Of a DNA stretch of 64,000 nucleotides, positions 1-10,595 are shown piece after piece. The stretch lies in the NCBI GenBank assembly GCA_029582155.1, contig CM055899.1, positions 52,100,520 to 52,164,519 on the forward strand, read 5' to 3'. The DNA comes from Panopea generosa (lineage: Eukaryota; Mollusca; Bivalvia; Adapedonta; Hiatellidae). Position 1 is the stretch's first letter; each line of letters opens with the position of its first letter. A program made the position numbers and the translations under genes. Below the pieces are notes generated by a model, which worked only from the letters and a program-made list of their open reading frames with translations, did not search any database and had not been told where the DNA came from.

Positions 1-242
1 AAACTTTGATATTGCTGTAAAAAGTGAATACCATTTACAACTGTAAAGATTAATACAATTTTGAACAACAACTGTCTGCAATATTTCCAGAATTCATTAT
101 GCACAGTCCATTGTAGTGTTTGAAGGAAGTTTTACTAGTACATCCCTGAGATGTTTCCCTGGCAAAACCTGAATTGTCAATTATCTCAAATTAAAACAGC
201 AGAAACGACCTGCTGTATTCAGGTACATGTATAGCAATAAGT

Positions 243-494
243 TTGCTTGAATATCACGCCATCAAGGGCTAACAGACGATCAGTTTACCTAACCACTCTT
301 TTCTGTGATCCTGGAAAGTTTCTCCACAAGTAAATGATAACTTTCCAACTTGAACCAGTAGTAGGAGATGAATGAAAATGAGACACAATGCTTTATATTA
401 ATCATCATGGGGACTGTAGTCAGACAGGGTTTCAAACTTACAACCCCTGGATTGATAGCTAGGCGCGTTACTGACTGAGCCAACTGGGCCCAGC
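243..494 (-). repeat. tRNA-headed SINE, family A, full-length copy
   Basis: The minus strand begins with a tRNA-like head (GGGCCCAGTTGGCTCAG, A-box-like; B-box-like GGTTGTAAGTTTGAAA) and continues through the shared family A body to a TTGCTTGAATATCACGCC-type end. At least seven copies or fragments of this family occur in the window, on both strands. The anticodon arm does not pair well, so this is a SINE and not a functional tRNA gene. The head overlaps the edge of a larger inverted repeat. Confidence 0.85.
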
Positions 495-1434
495 TTTAGA
501 AAGAGATGGACATATTTTCTGCAATAATAGGTACATGACCATAATTACACTGCAAGAATTTCTAAGTATTATTATTACTTCAACTAAACTAGATTCAAAA
601 TTACCAGTTCTTAACAATGCTAGTAAGGGAAAACTTGAATATAACGGCAGTAACTGGTCGCTTTGTAAATCATTTTTCTAATCGTATCTTAACCTCAATT
701 TTTTAGGGGAGGTGAGGGACAATCAGTATGTTTCCCCATTATAAAAATGTGGGAACTGTATGCATAGTAGATGTGTTATTTCCCTTTGTAAATGATTTTA
801 AGTTAAGTTCTATACAGGCTTCTTCACAGGACATTCAAGCACAGGGGCACCCCAGCGTTTGACTATCAGAAATGGTATTCCCCTGACGCTTGGATTCTTT
901 AACAAAATTTTGCAATTGCTTACTAACCTGTAAATCATTATTTTTCTTTGTATAACTTTCTCATTTTAATAACTTAATTGAAACGTATTAAATATGATGA
1001 ATTTAACTGATAAGTTCAAGTTTTACTATTGAAATTATTTCAATGAGTGCCTTAAACAGCGCTTGAAAATGTGTTGAATGTGTTTAAGTGCTCTTACCCC
1101 GGCGCTTGCATTCCTTCCTGTGGAGAACCCTGTCTATATAACAACTTGACCTATGCAAGCATAAAATTTACCAGTAGTAATTACTTATAGGTATTTCACA
1201 CTGAAAATTTTTTAGTTACAAAAAAAGGAAATGAGAAAGCGACTACATCGTTAATTTTGGCAAACATATAACAATACAATCCAAGGGAAACAACTCCCAA
1301 GTAACTGGGACAGTCAAGCTGGAATTCCGACTTAGTCAATACATTTTGCCAATACACATCGTCTCTAGTGGTTCGATACTGAATATCTGTAGTTTTAGAT
1401 TGGTAATGCCATCCATCTACTGTCTGATCGTTTG
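431..1434 (+). repeat. Left copy of a 1-kb dispersed repeat (inverse of 51464-52458)
   Basis: The stretch is matched in reverse complement, nearly base for base, at 51464-52458. The match stops inside the SINE A tRNA head at one side and just after TGTCTGATCGTTTGA at the other. No coding potential is seen. It contains lines such as CCCCTGACGCTTGGATTC that are present in both copies. A non-autonomous element or an old segmental duplication are both possible. Confidence 0.85.
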
Positions 1435-2105
1435 AACAAGAAACACTTACGTTTGTGCTTTGTAGTCATCATAAGACAAAATAAATTTACTTTAATTTTA
1501 CTCTTCAATTTTTTAATATTACTGGAGTTCTCTTGTCAAGGAAGGTAATGCGAAATCAAATGACAACAATATTTTCAATACATGTTAGCATATTTTTGTT
1601 TGTATCAATATGTATATATGATCCTATTTCTAACAATAAACAAGTAAAGGTTATTATTACTTTTATACTGAACACACCAATTCAATCTTAATTAAATTCC
1701 AATCGTATTTTCTGAAATACGAATTGTTCAAAAACACTTTAATCAATTTGTCACGGAGCTCGGTCATTAAAGTTGAAAAAAAGACAGTATTTTAAAATAA
1801 AAAAAAACAAAACCTTTTAAGACAAAGAAGGCGAAAAAAAATGCCCACGAGGACCTGAAATGCTTTACTGGCTAATAGGGGCTATATTTTTTTGGGGGAA
1901 ATTTTACGTTCTTTAGGACTTGTCTTATTACATTATATATGTGTCACACATTAGCGGTTAAGAGCTAATGTGGCCGTTTAGTTTTATTTTCACTTTTTTC
2001 CCTATCAGGTAGAGGAAATGATCATTTGAAAATACGACTGAAGCATATGTTGTTGTTCAGCTGAGATGTGTGATGGTGAATTATGAATGGTATATTGTAC
2101 ACTTT
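1435..2105. other. AT-rich stretch without recognised gene
   Basis: No open frame or splice-supported exon was found. Around 1850-1900 there is a short resemblance to the sequence that precedes the 636-bp satellite near 42345-42390 (a GAGGACCTGA...ACTGGCTAATAG type motif). On the minus strand MMTTKHK followed by a GTAAGT donor at about 1447-1469 is a weak exon-1 candidate with no partner. Confidence 0.4.
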
Positions 2106-2106
2106 G

Positions 2107-2635
2107 TTTGAATATTTAGCATCATTCTATGCCACCAACAGCTAACACAGATGATCACTATTTCCTGTTATCCTGAAAGGTTAATCAGTTTTGATTGATT
2201 GAATATCAATTGTCATTCTTATGCTATCGAGGGCTAATAGACAATCAATTATTCTAACCACTGTTTCCTGGAATCCTGAAAGGTTAATCAGTACTTGAAT
2301 TCACCCCATTTCTGCAAGTACCTGATAACTTTCCCACTGGAATCAGCGGTGAGATACGAATAATAAGGAGACACAATGTCTTATATCAATCATCATGGAG
2401 ACTGTTGCTCGGCTGGAACTAGAACTCACGACCACTGAATTGATAGTCAGAAGCGTTATCAACTGAGCTAATCGGGCCCGGCTGGTAAATCAGTACACAG
2501 GCACAACCATCTCTGCAAGTGAGAGATGAATGACAATTAGTTGCAATGTTATATATTAATCATCGCATGGGGATTCAAACTCATGACCCCTCGATTGATA
2601 GTCAGTCGGGCTACCGTCTGAGCTGACCAGACATG
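2107..2635 (-). repeat. Cluster of three SINE A copies
   Basis: A full copy spans about 2191-2483 (minus; head GGGCCCGATTAGCTCAG-like at its right end, body with a GATTGATTGAATAT terminus). A truncated body precedes it (2107-2190) and a truncated body plus degraded tRNA head follows (2484-2635). All three point the same way, which suggests serial insertion into or next to an existing copy. Confidence 0.8.
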
Positions 2636-2639
2636 GTCC

Positions 2640-3640
2640 TGGTTGTATGATTAAAATGAAGCTATTTTAATTGTTAATGTTTTAGGATTTTTTTAGTATT
2701 AGACTCTATGTATATAAAACCCAAATACATTATGACAATCATCACCTAATGGAAAGAGATAACTGAGTTCAATGTTGTATTGAGCAAACTCCCAAATGCA
2801 TGGATAAATGTTAGAGTTTTGACAATTCGATGGTCATAATTCTGTTACATGTATCCAATTTGGTCATTCATAATCATGTCTTACATGAAGACCAACTGAT
2901 AATTGCAGGCATACACACTGTAAAAGTTATCAGACTGAATTAAACTTTGCTATCATACCATATATTGTTATATATATTGGGATACTTTTGTGTTTTTTTT
3001 TTGTGTAGACACATAAAAATACTTCTGCAATATGTTTTAACTCTATGCTGTTCGCTTCTCGGTCAATAATTTCTTCGGGCAGCCAGTAATGCATTTAGTA
3101 GATTGTCAACAGGTTTGATCCGAGGCTCAACCTGATAGCCTAAAACAACACTCAATCATTGTTTAATAGTGGATATGGACATGAAGAATATTTGTTTCTT
3201 CCCACACCTAAGCCATAAAATTGTATTGTATCAGTGATATCACAAAGGTCTGCTTGTTAGTGTTGGCACACTGTAGTGTCATGATGCAGACATACAACAT
3301 GATACGCCATTAACATTTATTACTCTTATTTTAGTCTTTGCTATAATTTGGCCTGGGTTTGAATCCATGACATTTCGCATGCGAGACAGATTTTAACTAG
3401 TCCGCTATTGCAGTATATTATAAGTCATGAAACACAATCTAAATATATAAAGAGAACCGGTCATGATTTGTTCTATAAAAGATAACTAAACAAATTGATG
3501 CTGAGGTACCATGGTATGTTAAGAATATACACTTCTTCCTGTTGAAAGCTCAACTTATTATCTAAATTAATTATCTCGAGTGCTCAACATAATATGTATA
3601 AAAAAATTATTATCTTAATTATTATGTGGTATTGTACATA
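2640..3640. other. No gene seen; one tRNA-like scrap
   Basis: AT-rich DNA with no credible exon. At 3350-3405 (minus) a B-box-like GGATTCAAACC element suggests a decayed tRNA-derived repeat, but no body could be traced. Confidence 0.35.
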
Positions 3641-4090
3641 ATTAATAGACATATGTTGTGATGGCAAGATATAATATGTTGAGCCCTCGACGTATAAAGT
3701 GAGGAGTTTGAAATAATAAGTCAGGAGCTCATCATAATTAGTCCGTATCAATTGGTAACAGTGTTAGATATTGAAATAAGTACAATCTTGAGATAATAAG
3801 TAAAGAATTTGACATTACAAGTCTAAGGCTCAAGATAATAAGTCGAGAGCTTGTAATAATAAATTATAAGCTGAGAGCCCAAAACAGTAAGTCAAGGTCT
3901 AGAGATAATAAGTCGAGATATGAGATAATTCAAAATATTTAGATATCAAGTGGAGACAATACGACAAGGGCTCAACATAATAAATAACTTGATATAAGTC
4001 AACATTGAGATAAAATAAGCTAAGGACTGGATATAACAAGTTGAGCGCTTGAGATAATAATTGAAGAACTCGACTTAACTCAATATCCTG
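3640..4090. repeat. Degenerate minisatellite of about 25 bp
   Basis: Repeated, diverged phrases of the form GATAATAAGTCGAGAGCTTG and GCTCAAGATAATAAGTC follow one another. Spacing is irregular (roughly 22-30 bp), so this is an old array. The minus-strand open frame across it is a by-product of the repeat. Confidence 0.6.
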
Positions 4091-4099
4091 TCCAAAAAA

Positions 4100-4845
4100 C
4101 CTATGTGTGTGTCCTAAATACACTTACATAAGGTGCATAGCCATTACCAATTCTATTTTTTAATTCCTATGACTACTTGTTGAAAAACGCATTTTATCTT
4201 AACACTTTCAGATACCATAGGTGATATTCAAAGGTGCCAGACTACTAGCCAGTTACAGTGTTATTTGAAAGCAAACAGTGCTGTTACATTAAAAAAGCTA
4301 AGGACATCCTACTGTAAAGGCCTCCAGGAAAATGACTTGATATCTACTGCAGTTATTGCAATAGATAAACAATGACGTTTCGTGGACAATTACTAATATA
4401 CAATCACATGCTTCCATAGGCTGTATTCAAACAATATTACATTGTCTCTTGAGTCATAAACTAACATTTGAGGAACATGGTCTTTTTGTGTGTGTAAGAT
4501 AGAGGGACGTTATGGATATGATTGAGCTGCTTTAAAGGAATAAACATACAATTATATAGATTGTGTGCTTAGTTAGTAATTATAAATTTGACTGTTCAAG
4601 TGTAACCAGTAGTATTCTTACAAATAGCTTTCAGGAATAATTGAGAAGTTTCTGTTTGTCAGAATAAGTAATTCTCTTAAAAAATAACATGATTGTATTA
4701 ACATACAGAATTAAACATTCCTTGTTCAGGTATCCATGTATAAATATAAGCTATAAAATTATGAAAATACTTAAATTGAAGAAAAGCATCAAGTTGATCA
4801 TACTGTTTATACCATTAAAAACAAATAATTAAGAAACACCTTAGC
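4100..4845. other. No gene seen
   Basis: AT-rich sequence without an open frame, splice-supported exon, tRNA-like element or long repeat that I can recognise. Confidence 0.4.
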
Positions 4846-4849
4846 AGAA

Positions 4850-5325
4850 CTAAGGTTATCTTCGCATCAATAATTTATTGTCACGGGTAGACACAGAAAT
4901 CAAGGTAGAATTGAAAGAACATGTATTTTGTGTCACCTTGAAGATGATTATCATTTTGTGATAATATGCCCTTTCTATGAATTATTAAGAATTCAGTACA
5001 TACCTAAATATATTGACTATCGTCCGATTATGTATCAATTTATTGACATTTTTAAAGTGTCTTAACTAAGTGTTTTAAATGAATTAGCTGTAACAAGGCA
5101 TTTGGGCAAATATCAAATGCTTTAAATTCAAACAACTGATTTATAAATGTATATTGTACTTATATTATTTAGTATTTACATCAAAATCTATTCATGTATG
5201 TAATATATTTATGTTCACTGTCGTATTGCTCCATGTATGTATTATATTGTTTGTGTAAATAACGATAAATTGTATATGTTCAAGTCATATCAAATAAAAT
5301 TCGGTTCTGTTCTGTTCTGATGAAA
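4850..5325 (+). mobile_element. LINE 3' end (reverse transcriptase C-terminal zinc motif), decayed
   Basis: Reading 4890-4990 gives RIERTCILCHLEDDYHFVII followed by CP, the CxxC...ED.YHF...CP signature found at the C-terminus of many non-LTR reverse transcriptases (zf-RVT type). Upstream reading is broken by stops. The tail ends at about 5325 in repeated TTCTG units, a plausible LINE 3' microsatellite terminus. A relative of the same motif is seen at 34290-34410. Confidence 0.75.
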
Positions 5326-5359
5326 ACTTCTATTGAGAAGTGGTCGACCGAATGCCTAC

Positions 5360-7004
5360 ATAAAACATGTTAAAACTGGATGTGCCATATATAACCTGAA
5401 CTGTGTTAAAACTGGATGTATTATATATAACCTGAAATGTGTTAAAACTGGATGTGCCATATATAACCTGAAATGTATTAAAACTGAATGTGCCATATAT
5501 AACCTCATATATGTAATAACTGGATGTGCCATATATAACTAGAAATGTGTTAAAACTCGATGTGCCATATATAACTTGACAAGTGTTAAAAAGTTGATGT
5601 GCAATCTATATTCTGACATGTGTTAAACTGAATGAGCCATATATAACTTGAAATATGTTAAAACTGGATGTGCCATATAAAATCTGAAATGTGTTAAAAC
5701 TGGATGTGCAGTATATAACCTGAAATTTGTTAAAACTGGATGTGCCGTATATAACCTGAAATGTGTTAAAACTTGATGTGCCATATATAACTAGAAATGT
5801 GTTAAAACTTGGTGTGTCATATATAACCTGATATTTGTTAAAACTGGATGTGCCATATACAACTTGAAATATGTTAAAGCTGGATGTGTTATATATAACC
5901 TGAAATGTGTGAAAACTGGATGTGCCATATATAACCTGAAATGTGTTAAAACTGGATGTGTCATATATAACTTGAAATGTGTTAAACTGGATGTGCCATA
6001 TATAACTTGACATGTGTTAAAACTGGATGTGCCATATATAACATGAAATGTGTTAAAACTCGATGTGCATTATATATAAATTGATATGTGTTAAATCTAA
6101 CCTGAAATGTGTTAAAACTGGATGTGCCATATATAACATGAAATTTGTTAAAACTTGATGTGCCATATATAACTTGAAATGTGTTAAAACATGATGTGCC
6201 ATATATAACCTGATATTTGTTAAAACTGGATGTGCCATATATAACCTGAAATGTGTTTAAACTCCATGTGCCATATAAAACCTGGAATGTGTTAAAACAT
6301 GATGTGCCATAGATAACTTGACATGTGTTAAAACTCATTGTGCCATATATAACTTGAAATGTGTTAAAACTGGATGTGCCATATATATAACTTGACATGT
6401 GTTAAAACTTGATGTGCCATATATAACTTGACATGTGTTAAAACTCATTGTGCCATATATAACTTGCAATGTGTTAAAACTGGATGTGCCATATATAACT
6501 TGAAATGTGTTAAAACAGGATGTGCCATATGTAACCTGATATTTGTTAAAACTGGATGTGCCATATATAACCTGAAATGTGTTTAAACTCCATGTGCCAT
6601 ATAAAACCTGGAATGTGTTAAAACATGATGTGCCATAGATAACTTGACATGTGTTAAAACTCATTGTGCTATATATAACTTGAAATGTGTTAAAACTGGA
6701 TGTGCCATATATATAACTTGACATGTGTTAAAACTCGATGTGCCATATATAACTTGACATGTGTTAAAACTCGATGTGCCATATATAACCTGAAATGTGT
6801 TAAAACTGGATGTGTCATATATAACCTGAAATGTGTTAAAACTGGATGTGCCATTTATTACTTGAAATGTGTTAAAACTGGATGTGTCATATATAACCTG
6901 ACATGTGTTAAAACTGGATGTGCCATATATAACTTGAAATGTGTTAAAACTGGATGTGCCATATATAACTTGAAATTTGTTAAAACTGGATGTTTTATCT
7001 ATAA
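5360..7004 (+). repeat. 36-bp minisatellite, block 1 (about 45 units)
   Basis: The unit reads GTTAAAACTGGATGTGCCAT followed by ATATAACCTGAAATGT, 36 bp, with copies varying at a few sites. Because 36 is a multiple of three, open frames run through it on both strands (for example repeats of CAIYNLKCVKTG), but stops interrupt all of them and no start context or splice signal is convincing. The unit matches the 3' part of SINE family B (see 56472-56535), so the array seems to have grown from a SINE tail. Confidence 0.95.
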
Positions 7005-7007
7005 CCT

Positions 7008-7480
7008 GTCTACCTTTCAAAAGTTCCATAGACACAAAACTAAGATCATTTCAATACAAATACATTATGAGAATTTTACCTACTAACAAGTTTTTGTCTA
7101 AATGTAAAATAGTTAATTCAAGTCTATGTGAATTTTGTGAGAGAAATCCAGAAACTTAAAACATTGATTTTGGGAATGTCACTATGTAAGAACCTGTTGG
7201 ACTCAGGTCCATAACTTTTGTATTTCAAACAATCAACCTTTTAACATCTGTTTTCAAAATATATCGTTCGGGTTATATAACTCTTCATCAGTTGATTTAC
7301 TTAACTGTATAATATTACTTGCTAAATATTTCATATTTAAGAATAAATACACAAAGGCAGTTCCCAGTATTAAAGCATTCATACCATATCTACAAAAAAA
7401 ACAAGCAAGTAGAAAAACTTATAGCAATAAACAAAAACAAACTTATGTCACATGAAAATAAATGGGGAAACATTTAAACT
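7008..7480 (+). mobile_element. LINE 3' fragment inside the minisatellite
   Basis: Translation at 7020-7160 gives FQYKYIMRILPTNKFLSKC and SSLCEFCERNPET, the linker and CxxC zinc motif of L1-like reverse transcriptases; further on KYFIFKNKYTKAVPSIKAF (7324-7375) fits the C-terminal tail. The frame breaks at ET. The fragment separates the two minisatellite blocks. A close relative lies at 54290-54420. Confidence 0.75.
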
Positions 7481-7748
7481 ATAATAAGGAAAACTATACT
7501 ACATACAGCTTCTCATCTTCTCAATTGTAAATTTCTACTTGCTTAATCTTTGCTTTTTCTCAACTTTTTTATTTTCTTTTTATATTCACCCTTCAAATAT
7601 TACTTGTAAGACATTGTATGCATGTTATGTTATCTAAAGGTATCATGTAATGTGTTAAAAAAAATATATATATAGCTTGTATTGATACATGAACAGTTTT
7701 GTATAACATTTTATTACATGGAGTAAAAGATATTCATCACAAAAAAAA
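7481..7748. other. Unassigned spacer between LINE fragment and minisatellite block 2
   Basis: AT-rich sequence, possibly the untranslated 3' end of the LINE fragment, with a short A-run and (TA)n near 7660. No gene is seen. Confidence 0.4.
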
Positions 7749-8757
7749 TCTATAACCTGAAATGGGTTAAAACTAAATGTGCCATATATAACATGAAATG
7801 TATCAAAACTGGAAGTGCCATATATACCCTGAAATATGTAATAACTGGATAGGCCATATATAACTTGAAATGTGTTAAAACTGGATGTGCATTATATATA
7901 ACTCGACATGTGTTAAAACTGGATGTGCCATATTTAACTTGACATGTTAAAACTGGATGTGCCATATATAACCTTACATGTGTTAAGCTGAATGAGCCAT
8001 GTATAACTTGAAATTTGTTAAAATTGGATGTGCCAAATATAACATGAAATGTGTTAAAACTCGATGTGAATTATATATAACTTGACATGTGTTAAATCTA
8101 ACCTGAAATGTTATAAAACTGGATGTGCCATATATTACCTGAAATTTGTTAAAACTGGATGTGCCATATATAAACTGAAATTTGATAAAACTGGATGTGC
8201 CATATATAACTTGAAATGTGTTAAAACTGGATATGCCATATATAACCCGAAATGTGAACACTGGATGTGCCATATAAAACCTGAAATTTGTTAAAACTGG
8301 GTGTTCTATATATAACTTGAAATGTGTTAAAACTGGATGTGCCATATATAACTTGAAATGTGTTAAAACTCGATGTACATTATATGTAACTTGACATGTG
8401 TTAAATTTCGATGTGCCATATATAAGTTGAAATATGTTAAAACTGGATGTGCCATATATAACCTGAAATGTGTTAAAACTGGAGATGCCATATATAACCT
8501 AAAATGTGTTAAAACTGAATGTGCCATATATAACCTGAAATTTGTTAAAACTGGATGTGCCATATATAGCTTGAAATTTGTTGAAACTGGATTTGTTATA
8601 TATAACATGAAATTTGTTAAAACTAGATGTGCCATATATAACATCAAATGTGTTAAAACTCGATGTGCCATATATAACTTGAAATGTGTTAAAACTGGAT
8701 GTGCCATTCATTTATAACTTGAAATGTGTTAAAACTGGCGTAAAACACCCGTTCAAA
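7749..8757 (+). repeat. 36-bp minisatellite, block 2 (about 27 units)
   Basis: The same 36-bp unit as at 5360-7004 resumes in the same orientation. The array ends at 8727-8765 with GGCGTAAAACACCC then TTCAAATAAA, which parallels the true 3' end of SINE family B (GGCGTTAAACCCCATTCAA type). That terminus anchors the array to the SINE. Confidence 0.95.
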
Positions 8758-8836
8758 TAAAAAGAAAAAGAGCACGTGTTAAAATGGCTAAGCAAGTGCT
8801 CAAGATATCAATTTTAAACAAAGGCAGTTTGTAAGT

Positions 8837-9356
8837 ATTGTTACTGGTGACGAGACAAAGGTGCATTATTTCGAACCAGTTAGGAAGACCTGTAATTGCC
8901 AAAAGGACAATGAGCAGAAAGAAGGTTAGTTTAGTTTAAACATATTACATATACATATTACAGGCATACAAAGTAAGGAACATTTAACTAAATAAGACAA
9001 TATAAGGTTCTCACAAGCATCCTTTTTTAACCACATTAGCTACGGTAATCGTGTTAAGAAGGTTCTATGTGCTATATTCTTCTAATTTACCGGTATAGTA
9101 TGATACAAGTCCGGGTACCAAAGGGCAAAATTGTTGTAGGTCAGTGTTCCCGTGATATTATGTTTAAAAAACCTGAAGAAATATTATCACATACGACACC
9201 AAATGACAGGATTTAAAGATGTCCGTTTACTGCATGATAATGCACCAGCACACAGGTTTGAAACTGTAGAACATTTTTGAGGTGAGAGAAAGTTACCGCC
9301 TCACTACACCTACCCCTCAGATTTAGCTCCCTGCGATTTATTTTTTGTCCCACGCT
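8837..9356 (+). pseudogene. Mariner-type transposase relic
   Basis: Two pieces of a Tc1/mariner DDD/D transposase are readable. IVTGDETKVHYFEPVRK (8837-8890) matches the conserved region around the first catalytic Asp. VRLLHDNAPAH (9220-9258) and YPSDLAPCDLFF (9311-9350) match the HDNAPAH and SPDLAPCD blocks with the second and third acidic residues. An in-frame stop follows ETVEHF and about 250 bp between the pieces does not read through. It is dead. Confidence 0.85.
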
Positions 9357-9802
9357 TTGCGAAAAGAGACACTTATTTTGGTCTGTCCGTCCGTCCCTCT
9401 GTCTGTCCGTTCGTCACACTTTGGTTTCCGTGCAATAACTTAAGCATACCTCAATTAAAATCTTTTGAAATTTTAATACAATGTTTATAATGACAAATCA
9501 TAGGATAAGCTTGAATTAAGGGGTTGTGGCATTTGTCGTTTTACAGTTATGCCCCTTTGATTTGAAAAATTGTATTTTGGGGGATTTTCATGCAATAACT
9601 TTAGAATGCCTGTAATAAATCTTTTGAAATGTTAATGCAATATTTATAATGACAAAACACAGGCTAAATTTGATTTAAGGGTAGTGGCATTTGTCGTTCT
9701 ACAGTTATTTCCCTTTAATTTGTGAAAAATCGTATTTTTGGAGGTTCTGTGCAATAACTTAAGAATACCTGAAATTATATCGTTTGAAAAAAGCGGGGGA
9801 CA
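9346..9802 (+). mobile_element. MITE-like unit with three internal repeats of about 160 bp
   Basis: TTTGTCCCACGC at the left and GCGGGGGACAT at the right are imperfect inverted termini. Inside, TGCAATAACTT recurs at about 9430, 9590 and 9747, each followed by a relative of TTTATAATGACAAA and GTGGCATTTGTCGTT. GTCC-rich sequence follows the left end. It resembles in style the unit at 35582-36904. Confidence 0.6.
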
Positions 9803-9884
9803 TCAATTCACTGAATTTGCTTGTTTTTCAAAAGTTAAAAAAATCTTGCTGGTCGTCGATATCCTTCGAGACTAGCTCTTGGCT

Positions 9885-9937
9885 CAGCCGTTAGCATATT
9901 GTCCAGTCCTGTCGGGTTCGATCCACCGAAGTTTATT
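9885..9937 (+). repeat. tRNA-like fragment
   Basis: TAGCTCTTGGCTCAGCCGT and GTCGGGTTCGATCCACC resemble A and B boxes about 35 bp apart. It has no clear body, so it is a truncated tRNA-derived repeat. Confidence 0.45.
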
Positions 9938-9939
9938 GT

Positions 9940-10595
9940 GTATATATATATATATTGCAAAGATATTCAAAAGTACCGAAACCTAGGCAAATTATCAATT
10001 GAATTATATGTACTTTTTTTAAAGTAAATTCCCAGGTCCAATTATTTATTTAAAACAAATCTGTAGCCAAGTTATATAACGTTGTTGTTATTGAAATCTG
10101 TTAATCCTCTAAATTGAATAATTAACACATAAACCGTCAACTTTCATTATTCAAGATAACCTAAATTTATTTATTTAAAAATAGAACAAAATCAATATGA
10201 AAGTTGAATTATTTTTTTTAAAATAAATCCATTATCCAATTTTACTTATCGTATATAATGTACAACAGTTTAAACTCAAAGGTGAATTGTGTATTTCAAA
10301 GGAAGTTGAATCTCCAAGTAATCTAGATTTATTTACATTTTTTTCAAGAAAGAGCTAAATCAGTACGTCAAAGCTGAAATACAAAGTTGAATTTTCAAGT
10401 TTGATAATATATATTTAAAGACATTTTAAATCTCGAAGATGATATATATCTAAAACAAAGTTCAATCTCCGCGCTGAATTATAAAGAATTGAAACATTTG
10501 TCGTCTTTGTTTCCCGAATGTGAACTTTGTGTTCTTGTAAAAGCGCTTTTGTAGTTGGCTACTTTATAAATAATTCATCGAACAATTCATGTTAA
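9940..10595. other. No coding exon; likely 3' flank of the sulfotransferase gene
   Basis: AT-rich DNA. For the minus-strand gene ending at 10596, the first AATAAA on that strand is near 10330, about 260 nt past the stop, so part of this stretch may be 3' UTR. No other feature is seen. Confidence 0.4.

Noticed and set aside
5606-8717. Repeat-rich proteins on either strand (CAIYNLKCVKTG or YGTSSFNTFQVI repeats)
   Set aside because: The unit is 36 bp, so frames stay open by arithmetic on both strands; frames are broken by indels, lack start or splice context and overlap each other.
5360-8757. CRISPR-like array
   Set aside because: Units are head-to-tail without unique spacers and the genome is clearly eukaryotic; this is a minisatellite.
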